Assembly (NCBI GenBank): GCA_944323485.1
Contig: CALUSR010000001.1
Span: 254,437-318,436, forward strand
Direction of reading: 5' to 3'
DNA: 64,000 nt
Source of the DNA: Candidatus Gastranaerophilales bacterium
Lineage (GTDB): Bacteria > Cyanobacteriota > Vampirovibrionia > Gastranaerophilales > CAJFVJ01
In this document: piece after piece, positions 1 through 8,021 of the stretch
Layout of the letters: every line of letters starts with the position of its first letter
Numbering within the stretch: position 1 is the first letter of the stretch
Notes under the pieces: generated by a model
The model's input: only the letters and a program-made list of their open reading frames with translations
What the model was told of the DNA's origin: nothing
Databases searched by the model: none
Made by a program: the position numbers and the translations under genes

Positions 1-18
1 AAAAACAGATATGGTCAT

Positions 19-2409
19 GTGAGTCAAACAACATACCCGAGCGGGTTTCACTCGACAAACCACAGAATAAGACTACAACAAAATCCCTTAAAACAAGGTG
101 CATCTGCACAAATAAGTTTTAAGGGATTTTTTAATCCGAAACATTATCAGATTACTCCAAAACTATATGAAAAAACCGTAGAAATTCTCGAAACAATCTC
201 TGATGATCAGGCAAAGATGCTGAAAAAAGCCGTCAAAGACTTTGCAGAAGAGGTAAAAAACAACCCGAACTTCAGAAAAAGATTATACTATGACGAAAAC
301 GACGTAAAAAAACTCTCAGAAGGCATCCTGCTTTCTCTTCCGCAAAAAAGCCTTCCTCACAAACTTCTTACGGCAATAGTCGAACCTTTTTCAAAATTTG
401 CAAAAAAATTCACTCAATCCGATGACATAAGAAGACAAAGAGAAATTCTCGACAACTACACTGAAGTCAACGGTTTATTCCATTCAATAAACAAATGGGA
501 AAATCAGTACAGAAGAAGATACGGAGTAGCTGATATAAAAGACGGTGAAGACTTCCTTATCCCTGCAAATCTCCTGAAAGGCAACATTCACAGACGTCAA
601 TTCGAAGTCTTAGACCCCACAAAAGGTCAATACAGCGCAAAAACCCTCAGCGTAGGCAACAGAGTTGTTTCAGGGATAATCGGATCAACTATGTATGGAA
701 TTGACGCCTATAATACAACAATGCGTTTATCAAACAATGACAAAGAATCAAACAAAGAAGGCAAAACAAAATTTATACAACAAATTATAAGAATCTCCCT
801 TGCTGCTTACTTTACAGGAATTGCCCTCGGCGTATTCCAAAATAAAACAAACCGCTCCATCAAAAATGCCCTTGGCGTATCAATCAGCATGGCTCTTCTA
901 TCTGAAATTCTCGGAAGAAAAATCGTTGGCAAACCAATTCTTCCGACAACAAAAGAAAAAATGGAAGAAATGGAAAAGAAAAACGAAAATTCAAAAAATC
1001 CCTTCCTGAAGCTGGAAAAAGCCATGAAAGAAAAAAATAAAAAACAAAACTCATCAACATCACTAACAAACCAACAGCAAACACAAATAAAATACTACTC
1101 ATCAAACATACCCAAATTATCTTTCAGCGCAAATACCCAAAACAACCAAAACACACAAAATATATCCTTCGGCAAAAAACTTCCGAAGATGTTCTCTTCA
1201 TCAACCCTGAAAAACCTCCTTGATATAGTAGAAGAAATCAACCCGGAACAAGAAAAATATTTTGAAAGAACAATAAAAAAAGGACTAACCAAATTTAAAG
1301 AGTTTGACACTCAAAAAACTCTAAGAGAACTGCTTGACGCTCACAGCGAAATCCCCATAGGCGAATATACCCCCATGACTTCAAAAGCCAGAGATGCCTT
1401 TTTGCTTCCGGTAAAATCCATCCAAAATATTTTCAAATCAATCAAAAGAAAGCTCACCCCCGATAATATCGAAACAAATACAAAAATACTAAAAGATAAC
1501 GGACTCTGGGAGAAATATGAGAGAAAACTCGCAAGAATGCAGCAATCAGAAATATGGCAACGACCTTCTTCCATGACAGAAGCAGAAAAACAAAATGCTC
1601 TTATGAAAGAAATAATACACCTCAACCTTGATGCATCAAAAACGGAACTCTCAGGAGTACAAAATACATTACTCTGGATAGAAAGAGAACTCCTTCAAAA
1701 CAGAAAAAATCTAAATCAGGAACAAACAGATAACATATTGAAAGAAATTCTCCAAAACAAAGACCAACAGGAATACGCAGAACAACTCGCAGGCATAAAA
1801 AATAAACTGAATGCGAAGTCTCTCGAAGCATGCGCTAGAGATAAAGCTGACTACGATACATCCCTTTATTCAACCGCAAACATGTTTCTTGGGAGATTAA
1901 TCAGCACCTCTTTCCTGGTTGCTGACACCTTCAACCTGACAATGCTTCACAGCAACAACAACAAACGTAAATCAAAAGAAAACGGCGCCGAATACGCTGC
2001 CCAGGAAATAAGCAGGACTTTCTTCTCAACATACCTCATAGGAATCACAAACACGCTCTTCAAAAAATTCCACAACGCATCAATCTGGGGCGCTCTTACA
2101 CTGACAGCATTGACAACATCAATCGTACAGTTCCTCTCCCGCTACTCAATCGGAAAACCCGTAACACCAAAAACTCAAGAAGAATTGATAAAAATGGAAA
2201 ACGATACAAAAAGACAAAACAACCCCATACTCAAACTCATAGCAAAAGCCTTCGGTAAAAATACAAAAAAAATAGACTACGGTGAAAAACAAAATTCAAA
2301 CAGCTCTTTAATCAACAATCCGTCGCTTCAAAATCATATAGCGTTTACAAATCTTAATACTTACAAAGACTTCTTACCCAACAAATACGTGATGAACAAA
2401 ACTTTGTAA
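19..2409 (+). CDS. Large internally duplicated protein with hydrophobic segments, function unknown
   Basis: I do not recognise this 796-residue protein. It holds two related halves. Each begins after a polar linker with a short ISF motif (ISFKG near residue 31, ISFGKK near 381). Each then has a charged helical region, three hydrophobic stretches (about 208-232, 252-274, 284-299 and 620-644, 668-682, 690-709), a GKPxxPxT motif (about 303 and 711) and a lysine-rich tail with NPxLKL. The linker between halves is Asn/Gln/Ser-rich. No signal peptide is visible. The frame is open to the window edge, so the gene could begin further left. However, the GTG at 19 overlaps a TGA at 20-22 that closes another frame (GTGA), typical of coupling to an upstream gene. 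Membrane association is inferred. Confidence 0.75.
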   Translation: MSQTTYPSGFHSTNHRIRLQQNPLKQGASAQISFKGFFNPKHYQITPKLYEKTVEILETISDDQAKMLKKAVKDFAEEVKNNPNFRKRLYYDENDVKKLSEGILLSLPQKSLPHKLLTAIVEPFSKFAKKFTQSDDIRRQREILDNYTEVNGLFHSINKWENQYRRRYGVADIKDGEDFLIPANLLKGNIHRRQFEVLDPTKGQYSAKTLSVGNRVVSGIIGSTMYGIDAYNTTMRLSNNDKESNKEGKTKFIQQIIRISLAAYFTGIALGVFQNKTNRSIKNALGVSISMALLSEILGRKIVGKPILPTTKEKMEEMEKKNENSKNPFLKLEKAMKEKNKKQNSSTSLTNQQQTQIKYYSSNIPKLSFSANTQNNQNTQNISFGKKLPKMFSSSTLKNLLDIVEEINPEQEKYFERTIKKGLTKFKEFDTQKTLRELLDAHSEIPIGEYTPMTSKARDAFLLPVKSIQNIFKSIKRKLTPDNIETNTKILKDNGLWEKYERKLARMQQSEIWQRPSSMTEAEKQNALMKEIIHLNLDASKTELSGVQNTLLWIERELLQNRKNLNQEQTDNILKEILQNKDQQEYAEQLAGIKNKLNAKSLEACARDKADYDTSLYSTANMFLGRLISTSFLVADTFNLTMLHSNNNKRKSKENGAEYAAQEISRTFFSTYLIGITNTLFKKFHNASIWGALTLTALTTSIVQFLSRYSIGKPVTPKTQEELIKMENDTKRQNNPILKLIAKAFGKNTKKIDYGEKQNSNSSLINNPSLQNHIAFTNLNTYKDFLPNKYVMNKTL

Positions 2410-2436
2410 CAAATTTGTAAAATAGAAAGGCTAATT

Positions 2437-2465
2437 TTGCCATCATATGCGAAACAAGTTATAAT
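2437..2465 (+). promoter_or_regulatory. Sigma-70 type promoter for the MerR-like gene
   Basis: TTGCCA (2437-2442) and a perfect TATAAT (2460-2465) are separated by 17 bases, the ideal spacing. The site lies between the stop at 2409 and the TTG start at 2507, so it should give this gene its own transcript. Confidence 0.7.
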
Positions 2466-2506
2466 ACAGTTGAATAATATACTATTGAACAATAGGGGAT
2501 ACCACT

Positions 2507-3163
2507 TTGGATACGGGATTAGAAGAAAAGGGAACTGAATTAAAAAGGATCTCACGCGACAATACATTTTCAACAGAAGATGTTAAAAAAATATTGAATA
2601 CTGATACAAGTGAAATCAAAAAATTGTGCAAACAGGGTCAAATTTCACTCAAACGTGATGTAAACACCGATGCAACTTTCTTTTTGAAAGATGATGTAGA
2701 GATGCTGAAAAGAATTAAAGCTCTGCATGAAAAAGGAAAAGAAATCGCAAGCAAAAAGAACATCCAAACAACAACAAGACCCTCTACTGCCTTAAGCTCG
2801 CCAATTAAAAAATTATCGCAAACCCTGAAAGACGAAGCTTACGCTCAGGCAAAGGCTCAAGTTCAATCACAGAACAATGCTTCATCAGCAGCACTTCAAA
2901 AAGAAATCAAAAATCTTGTTCAAAATCTGATTTCATCTCAAGATAATGTCGTCAAGAAAATCACAAAAGTTATCGACGAAAAACTCGACGGCATGGATGA
3001 AATTGTTGTGGAACTCATCAGATGCAAAACAGAAAACGAAAAACTCAGACAAAAAGTCGACGATTTAACAAAAGAAAACTACAGAATTAAAGCAACAGCA
3101 TCAACATATCGTCCGATTGCTTTTGGTTTATATGTCAAAGACAGAGACGAAAGACTGTTCTAA
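2507..3163 (+). CDS. MerR-like helix-turn-helix protein with coiled-coil tail
   Basis: Residues about 18-75 resemble a MerR-type winged helix: a helix-turn-helix (FSTEDVKKILNTDTSEIKKL) followed by a wing and an FLKDDVEMLKRI segment. Residues about 95-200 are helical and charged, with a probable coiled coil (ENEKLRQKVDDLTKENYRI). It is probably a dimeric DNA-binding regulator or a chromosome/cell-pole organising protein; the target is unknown. The start is TTG, chosen because AGGGGA lies about eight bases upstream and no ATG precedes the HTH. It has its own promoter and is followed by a strong terminator, so it is monocistronic. Confidence 0.75.
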   Translation: MDTGLEEKGTELKRISRDNTFSTEDVKKILNTDTSEIKKLCKQGQISLKRDVNTDATFFLKDDVEMLKRIKALHEKGKEIASKKNIQTTTRPSTALSSPIKKLSQTLKDEAYAQAKAQVQSQNNASSAALQKEIKNLVQNLISSQDNVVKKITKVIDEKLDGMDEIVVELIRCKTENEKLRQKVDDLTKENYRIKATASTYRPIAFGLYVKDRDERLF

Positions 3164-3190
3164 CTGTTCTAGGTTCTGAAAAATTCTCGA

Positions 3191-3227
3191 AAAATATCCG
3201 GGCAAAAACAGTCCGGATATTTTTTTA
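3191..3227 (+). terminator. Rho-independent terminator
   Basis: A 9-bp stem, AATATCCGG / CCGGATATT (3193-3201 and 3213-3221), is followed by a T run. It lies 30 bases after the stop of the MerR-like gene. Confidence 0.85.
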
Positions 3228-3303
3228 TAAAAAAATTTTAATAATCACTTAAAAAGTTTCTTCTAAACACCTATAATATAATAAGTATTATATGGTAATC
3301 TAA

Positions 3304-5631
3304 ATGAAAAAATTTCTGATAATATTTTCACTTCTTATATTCTTATTTATCGTTGATATTCAGAGATCTTTGGCAGAAATTAATATAGATTATTCGAATA
3401 TATCCGAAATAACATACAAAATTTCTACAAAAGATATCAACGACAATATCTTCATAGAAAACAACAAACAGACAAACACCCTGACAAAAAACGGTATTGT
3501 CTATATCAAAGTGTATTCTGAAAATACGGAAGACAAAACTTTTACCTACCCCCTTAAAAAGAACAAATTCAAAAAAAATCTTAAATCAAATAAATACATC
3601 GACAAAAACGACCCTAGAATAAAAACAAGCTCAGGAGAAATATCAAAAGACTGCAAAGATATACTATGCGTGGTCAAAAACGCACAAAACTGGACTGAGT
3701 TGAATCTTCAAAACTCTGACTCAACAACAATCAGAACAACAAAAGAAATTCTCGACTCAAAAAACGCAAACAGCACGGAAAAACTCCTCATAATCTCCTC
3801 TCTGCTTAAAGCATCAAATATCCCGAATAAAATAGTAATAGGAATCAACTATAATATTGAAGACGGTTCAATGAAACCAAATAATTGGTTATCTGTCTAC
3901 ACAGGCGACTGGGTCGATATCGATCCAAACTCAAATAACCTCAACCTCTTCACTGCAAACAACATAAGAGTATATGAAACTTTCCTCGATAACGATACAG
4001 ACCTCGCATATTTCGACAACATAAACAAACTCATACCCAATATGACTGTTTCTGTCCTGAATACAAAATCAAATCTGCAAATATCAATAGATCAGCTCAA
4101 CAACCCCATAACATCAGACGTAAGCGAAATTAACCTTCTCAAATATATAAGAGGAGACAGCACCTCACAACTTGGGGAAATAAACGTAGAAATAGACAAC
4201 TCAGGTAATTTTATAAACATAAAAACACGCAATGACCTGCGTCAGGAAGAAATTATCAAAGAAGGATTCAGAGCCTTTGTCGCAGGTGATGTAGACAAAG
4301 CATCAAAAGACTTCGAAAACGCATCAACTCAATTTCCGATAAACAACGACTACCTGAACGTAGACTACTCAATAATCCTTGCCAAAATAGGAATGTTTGA
4401 ACTCTCTCAACAAAGATTGTCAAATATCAGCGACTATCAAATCTGGGGCAAAAGAATTGAAAAAATCTATCTCACCTATTATCCAAAAACAGTTCCTTCA
4501 AAAGATCAGGAAATTAACTTCTCAAAAGCAATAAGCCTCACAAATTTTCCAAAAAACTATTCATCAAACATAACCATAGAAAGCATACTCCCGTACAAAG
4601 AAAATAAATCCTACGACTATGCAAACTATCTGTATGCAAAATACTACTACAAAAAAAATGACCCCAAACAAGCCTACAAATACATACAAAAAGCTCTGAG
4701 AATATACCCGAAAAACTATGAATATCAACTGCTCAAAGCCCAAATCCAAAACTCAAAAGCAAAATACTCTCAAGCAGCCAAAATAGCAGACAAACTCTCT
4801 CAAGAAAATCTCCATGACAAAAAGTTGGAAGAAACTGTCAAACTTCTCAAATATAAAGCACTCGCAAATAAATCAAAAAAAACAAATGAAAGAAACTTCT
4901 ACCTTGCAAACTATTACTTCGAAAAATCAGACATGCAAAAAGCTAAAGAACTGCTAGAAAAAAACATAACCTCATACCCTAAAGACTCTGAAAACTATCT
5001 GCTCCTGAGCAGAATAAATATTCTTCAATCAGACTACAAAAAAGCGGAAGAAAATATCAAAACAGCACTGAAATTGAATCCTAACGATGAAACAACTTTA
5101 CTTGCTTACGGAGATATCAATCTTCTTCTGAAAAACAGACAAGAGGCTTATGACTCCTACACAAAAGTTCTCAAAAAAAATAAAAAATCAAAAGCAGCCC
5201 TCAAAAGAATAGCAGCCTACTACGAATTTCTATCAAACCAAAATTGCATAAACTACTACAAACAAGTCCTTGAATATTATCCCGATGACGTAAAATCATT
5301 GACAAAACTTGCTTATAGTTACTATCTCAACGGAAACACCGATAAAGCATCAAATCTCTATAAACAAGCTCTGTCCTATAACCAGAACTATCTGCCCGCC
5401 TGGTTTGGCTTGAGCAAGATAGCTATTGACTCAAAAAACTCATACATTGCCAGGGAATATCTCATTCCTGTGTACTATATAAACAGACTTAATCCTGAAT
5501 ATTATTACTATTCAGGACTAATTGACAACATCGATAAAAATACCGTATCGGCAAAAGAAAATTTCAAAAAAGCTCTTGAACTCGATCCTTCAAACATAAG
5601 AGCATTGCTCGAACTCAAAAAACTGAATTAA
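3304..5631 (+). CDS. Secreted protein: degenerate transglutaminase-like domain plus TPR repeats
   Basis: Residues 1-25 are a signal peptide (KK, then a hydrophobic core ending near SLAE). Residues about 110-240 look like a transglutaminase-core fold: a KLLIISSLLKASNIP helix precedes an NNWLSVYTGDWVDIDP strand pair. The usual catalytic Cys (here in NSTEKLL) and His (here NNW in place of HAW) are missing, so it is probably non-enzymatic. From about residue 315 to the C terminus there are many tetratricopeptide repeats (for example YYKKNDPKQAYKYIQKALRI and the closing SAKENFKKALELDPSNIRAL). A periplasmic or surface scaffold is inferred. A possible -10 (TATAAT, 3272-3277) lies upstream, and its stop overlaps the convergent aldolase stop. 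Confidence 0.75.
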   Translation: MKKFLIIFSLLIFLFIVDIQRSLAEINIDYSNISEITYKISTKDINDNIFIENNKQTNTLTKNGIVYIKVYSENTEDKTFTYPLKKNKFKKNLKSNKYIDKNDPRIKTSSGEISKDCKDILCVVKNAQNWTELNLQNSDSTTIRTTKEILDSKNANSTEKLLIISSLLKASNIPNKIVIGINYNIEDGSMKPNNWLSVYTGDWVDIDPNSNNLNLFTANNIRVYETFLDNDTDLAYFDNINKLIPNMTVSVLNTKSNLQISIDQLNNPITSDVSEINLLKYIRGDSTSQLGEINVEIDNSGNFINIKTRNDLRQEEIIKEGFRAFVAGDVDKASKDFENASTQFPINNDYLNVDYSIILAKIGMFELSQQRLSNISDYQIWGKRIEKIYLTYYPKTVPSKDQEINFSKAISLTNFPKNYSSNITIESILPYKENKSYDYANYLYAKYYYKKNDPKQAYKYIQKALRIYPKNYEYQLLKAQIQNSKAKYSQAAKIADKLSQENLHDKKLEETVKLLKYKALANKSKKTNERNFYLANYYFEKSDMQKAKELLEKNITSYPKDSENYLLLSRINILQSDYKKAEENIKTALKLNPNDETTLLAYGDINLLLKNRQEAYDSYTKVLKKNKKSKAALKRIAAYYEFLSNQNCINYYKQVLEYYPDDVKSLTKLAYSYYLNGNTDKASNLYKQALSYNQNYLPAWFGLSKIAIDSKNSYIAREYLIPVYYINRLNPEYYYYSGLIDNIDKNTVSAKENFKKALELDPSNIRALLELKKLN

Positions 5632-6251
5632 TGTCTTTTCCTTAGCTCGATAATCTCTCTCTTCTGCTCATCACTCAACTCGCATGGTTTGCCCGTAAGA
5701 TTTGCAAGAATGCACACCTCTGCATAATACTCAACCGTATCCATCTTGTAAAAAGCTGTCCTTAAATCTTTCCCGCCTACTATCACCCCATGGTTCTGCA
5801 TAAGCACACAATCATGAACATCAAAGAAAGAACTTACCTCTGCAGCAAGCTCATCTGAAGACGGAAGAAAATACTTAGCAACAGGAATATCTCCCAATGT
5901 AAATATATTCTCTGCAAGAATAGGCTGGATAAGAGGAACTCCGTTCACAGCAAACACCGACGCCTTAGGTGAATGACAGTGTATCAACGCATTCAAATCA
6001 GATCTTTTTTTATAAATAAGAGCATGCATCTTACTCTCGGATGACGGTTTTTTATCACCCTCTATCATATTAAAATCAAAATCCAAAACAACAATATCAT
6101 CAGCCTCAAGTTCGCCGAGGGAATAACCTGAGGGCGTAACAAGTATCTTATCCCCAAATCTTACACTTATATTGCCTGAAAATCCAGGAGATAAACCCTT
6201 ATCTGCAAGTTTTTTCCCAATATCAGCTATCTGTTTTTTCAAATTGTACAT
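5628..6251 (-). CDS. Class II aldolase / FucA-AraD family protein
   Basis: This family holds zinc-dependent sugar-phosphate aldolases and epimerases, plus the related methylthioribulose-phosphate dehydratase. The protein has the N-terminal GLSPGFSGNISVR motif, the SSESKMHALIY segment with the usual catalytic acid region, the zinc ligands HCH in ALIHCHSPKA, and the third histidine in LMQNHGVIV. The length of 207 residues is normal. The start is ATG at 6251: the upstream in-frame ATG at 6272 would bury the AGGAG ribosome-binding site that sits seven to eight bases before 6251. It is a lone gene, convergent with the TPR gene. The substrate cannot be told from sequence; L-fuculose-1-phosphate is one option. 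Confidence 0.85.
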   Translation of the reverse strand: MYNLKKQIADIGKKLADKGLSPGFSGNISVRFGDKILVTPSGYSLGELEADDIVVLDFDFNMIEGDKKPSSESKMHALIYKKRSDLNALIHCHSPKASVFAVNGVPLIQPILAENIFTLGDIPVAKYFLPSSDELAAEVSSFFDVHDCVLMQNHGVIVGGKDLRTAFYKMDTVEYYAEVCILANLTGKPCELSDEQKREIIELRKRH

Positions 6252-6294
6252 AATATCAACTCCTGTCACCATTTTAACCGATTTTTAAAAAAAT

Positions 6295-6325
6295 TTGCAA
6301 CAAACTGAATTTTCTACACTATAAT
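6295..6325 (+). promoter_or_regulatory. Promoter placing transcription start near the ATG of the HEAT-repeat gene
   Basis: TTGCAA (6295-6300) and TATAAT (6320-6325) are separated by 19 bases. Transcription would begin about six to seven bases after the -10, which is at the ATG at 6332. No Shine-Dalgarno sequence precedes that ATG, which fits a leaderless mRNA. Confidence 0.5.
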
Positions 6326-6331
6326 GTTTAT

Positions 6332-7024
6332 ATGAATGTAACAAATACAATACATATAGGTAAAAAAACTCAAATCATAAACGGTAGAGAAGTCGAAGTC
6401 TACATCGTTCCGGCGCTGTCATTTCAAAGAAAAGACAACCCTAACCCCAAAAAAATTCCACATCCGCTTGGAAAAGACTTTCTTATCTTTGAATCGGTCG
6501 AAGAAGCTCAGCAGGCAATAGAACACTCAGGATTTACCTGCGCAGTGCCTCATTCAAACAAAAGACCCGTAGAAAAACAAACCTACCACACATCATATGA
6601 TGATTTGATTCTGGATTCTCTTGCAAAACTTGCACAGGATATCAGCCCGAATGTCGCTGCCTCTGCAATATTTGCCCTTGGTGAAATAGCACACCCTCAA
6701 ACAATTGATTTGTTAATCCAAAAAATGGGTGAAGATAATGAAATAATAAGAACAAATGCAACAGACGCAGTTGCAAAATGCGGCATGGCAGCATTTGACA
6801 AACTTCTGCAAGCCCTTAACGACGAAAACTGGGTGAAAAGAAACTCAGCAGTAATATGCCTCGGGAAACTCTCAGACAACCCTGAAATAGATATACAAAA
6901 AATGATTATCCCTCTCTCAAAAAGGCTTGATGATAAAAATTCTATAGTTAAAAGCTCGGCAGCTCTAACTCTCGGAAAAATATACAAAAACCTGAAAGAA
7001 CAACAAAATCGTCGCAAACATTAA
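6332..7024 (+). CDS. HEAT-repeat protein
   Basis: Residues about 85-230 form HEAT-type helical repeats (VAASAIFALGEIAHPQTIDL, then IIRTNATDAVAKCG, VKRNSAVICLGKLSD and IVKSSAALTLGKIYKNL), a protein-protein interaction scaffold. The N-terminal 80 residues have a beta-type segment with IINGREVEVYIVPALSF and are not recognised. It has no signal peptide, so it is probably cytoplasmic. In cyanobacteria some HEAT-repeat proteins are phycobilin lyases; nothing here supports that role, and a scaffold or adaptor is the safer call. The mRNA may be leaderless, as the TATAAT ends only six bases before the ATG. Confidence 0.8.
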   Translation: MNVTNTIHIGKKTQIINGREVEVYIVPALSFQRKDNPNPKKIPHPLGKDFLIFESVEEAQQAIEHSGFTCAVPHSNKRPVEKQTYHTSYDDLILDSLAKLAQDISPNVAASAIFALGEIAHPQTIDLLIQKMGEDNEIIRTNATDAVAKCGMAAFDKLLQALNDENWVKRNSAVICLGKLSDNPEIDIQKMIIPLSKRLDDKNSIVKSSAALTLGKIYKNLKEQQNRRKH

Positions 7025-7056
7025 TAATTCTTTCAAAATCAATAATTATACAATCC

Positions 7057-7085
7057 TTGAATTTTATTTTTCAGCGTGCTATAAA
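7057..7085 (+). promoter_or_regulatory. Promoter of ispH-rpsA
   Basis: TTGAAT (7057-7062) and TATAAA (7080-7085) have a 17-base spacer. Predicted transcription start is about 7091-7093, directly at a perfect inverted repeat (see 7093-7111). Confidence 0.6.
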
Positions 7086-7092
7086 GCATGAA

Positions 7093-7111
7093 AGAACAGT
7101 ATATCTGTTCT
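7093..7111 (+). promoter_or_regulatory. Perfect 19-bp operator-like palindrome at the ispH transcription start
   Basis: AGAACAG-TATAT-CTGTTCT is a 7/5/7 perfect inverted repeat lying at the predicted +1 of the ispH-rpsA promoter. That position suits a repressor operator. The alternative is a short 5'-UTR hairpin. The binding protein is unknown. Confidence 0.45.
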
Positions 7112-7139
7112 CAAATCTAAAAAAGGCAGGTAAACTAAT

Positions 7140-8021
7140 CTGAATACAGATAAAACCATCATAAAAGCAAAACTCGCAGGATTTTGCTACGGGGTTAAAA
7201 GAGCCGTCGACTTATCAATAAAAACAAAAGAGCAAAATCCCGATAAAAACGTTTATATACTTGGACAGCTAATTCATAACAATCAGGTAATTGATCACCT
7301 GAGCCAGCTTGGAATACATACAATCAACGAAATCTCTGAAATAAAAGACTCCATATGTATCATCAGAACGCATGGAACTTCTCCTCAGATTATTGAACAG
7401 CTGAAAAAACAAAATAATGAAATAATAGATGCCACATGCCCGGACGTAAAACTTGTTCAGGATAAAGCAAAAAAACTTATCAATAAAGGTTACAAACTCA
7501 TTATCATAGGCAAACCGGAACACCCTGAAGTAATAGGAATAAAAGCTCACGCCGACTACGAAGCAGGAGCTCCGTCAGCCGTTGTCATCTCATCACCTGA
7601 TGAAGCAATGAAACTAAAAGAATTTACCAAAAACGCAAAAATCGGTGTTGTAACTCAAACAACCCAAAAAACAGAAAACCTCAAAAATATCCTCCCGATT
7701 CTTATCGAAAATGCAAAAGAATTGAGATGCTACAACACAATCTGCCATACAACAAGAAATCGTCAAAAAGAGGCAGAAGACCTCGCCCGTCAGGCAGACT
7801 TGATGATTGTCGTCGGAGGAAGAACAAGCGCAAATACAACACACCTTGCAGAAATCCTTAAAAATATCACCAAAACCGCACACATCGAAACAGAACAGGA
7901 ATTGGATAACATACAAAACTTAATCAAAGAAAGCTCCACAATAGGAGTAACAGCAGGGGCATCAACTCCTCAGGATGTAATTGATAATGTCATAAAAAAG
8001 ATAGGAGAATATAAAAAATGA
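7140..8021 (+). CDS. ispH: 4-hydroxy-3-methylbut-2-enyl diphosphate reductase, apparent CTG start
   Basis: IspH (LytB) makes IPP and DMAPP from HMBPP in the last step of the MEP isoprenoid pathway, using a [4Fe-4S] cluster. The conserved AGFCYGVKRAV is at the N terminus, and the three cluster cysteines are C16, C100 (DATCPDV) and C202 (NTICHTT). IRTHGTSP and the C-terminal TAGASTPQDVI are also present. The frame is intact for 293 residues, the normal length. There is no ATG, GTG or TTG between the in-frame TAA at 7131 and the conserved cysteine; the first in-frame ATG is at 7608. CTG at 7140 has AAGGCAGG upstream (nine-base gap) and gives the expected N terminus. It overlaps rpsA by four bases (ATGA). 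Confidence 0.9.
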   Translation: MNTDKTIIKAKLAGFCYGVKRAVDLSIKTKEQNPDKNVYILGQLIHNNQVIDHLSQLGIHTINEISEIKDSICIIRTHGTSPQIIEQLKKQNNEIIDATCPDVKLVQDKAKKLINKGYKLIIIGKPEHPEVIGIKAHADYEAGAPSAVVISSPDEAMKLKEFTKNAKIGVVTQTTQKTENLKNILPILIENAKELRCYNTICHTTRNRQKEAEDLARQADLMIVVGGRTSANTTHLAEILKNITKTAHIETEQELDNIQNLIKESSTIGVTAGASTPQDVIDNVIKKIGEYKK

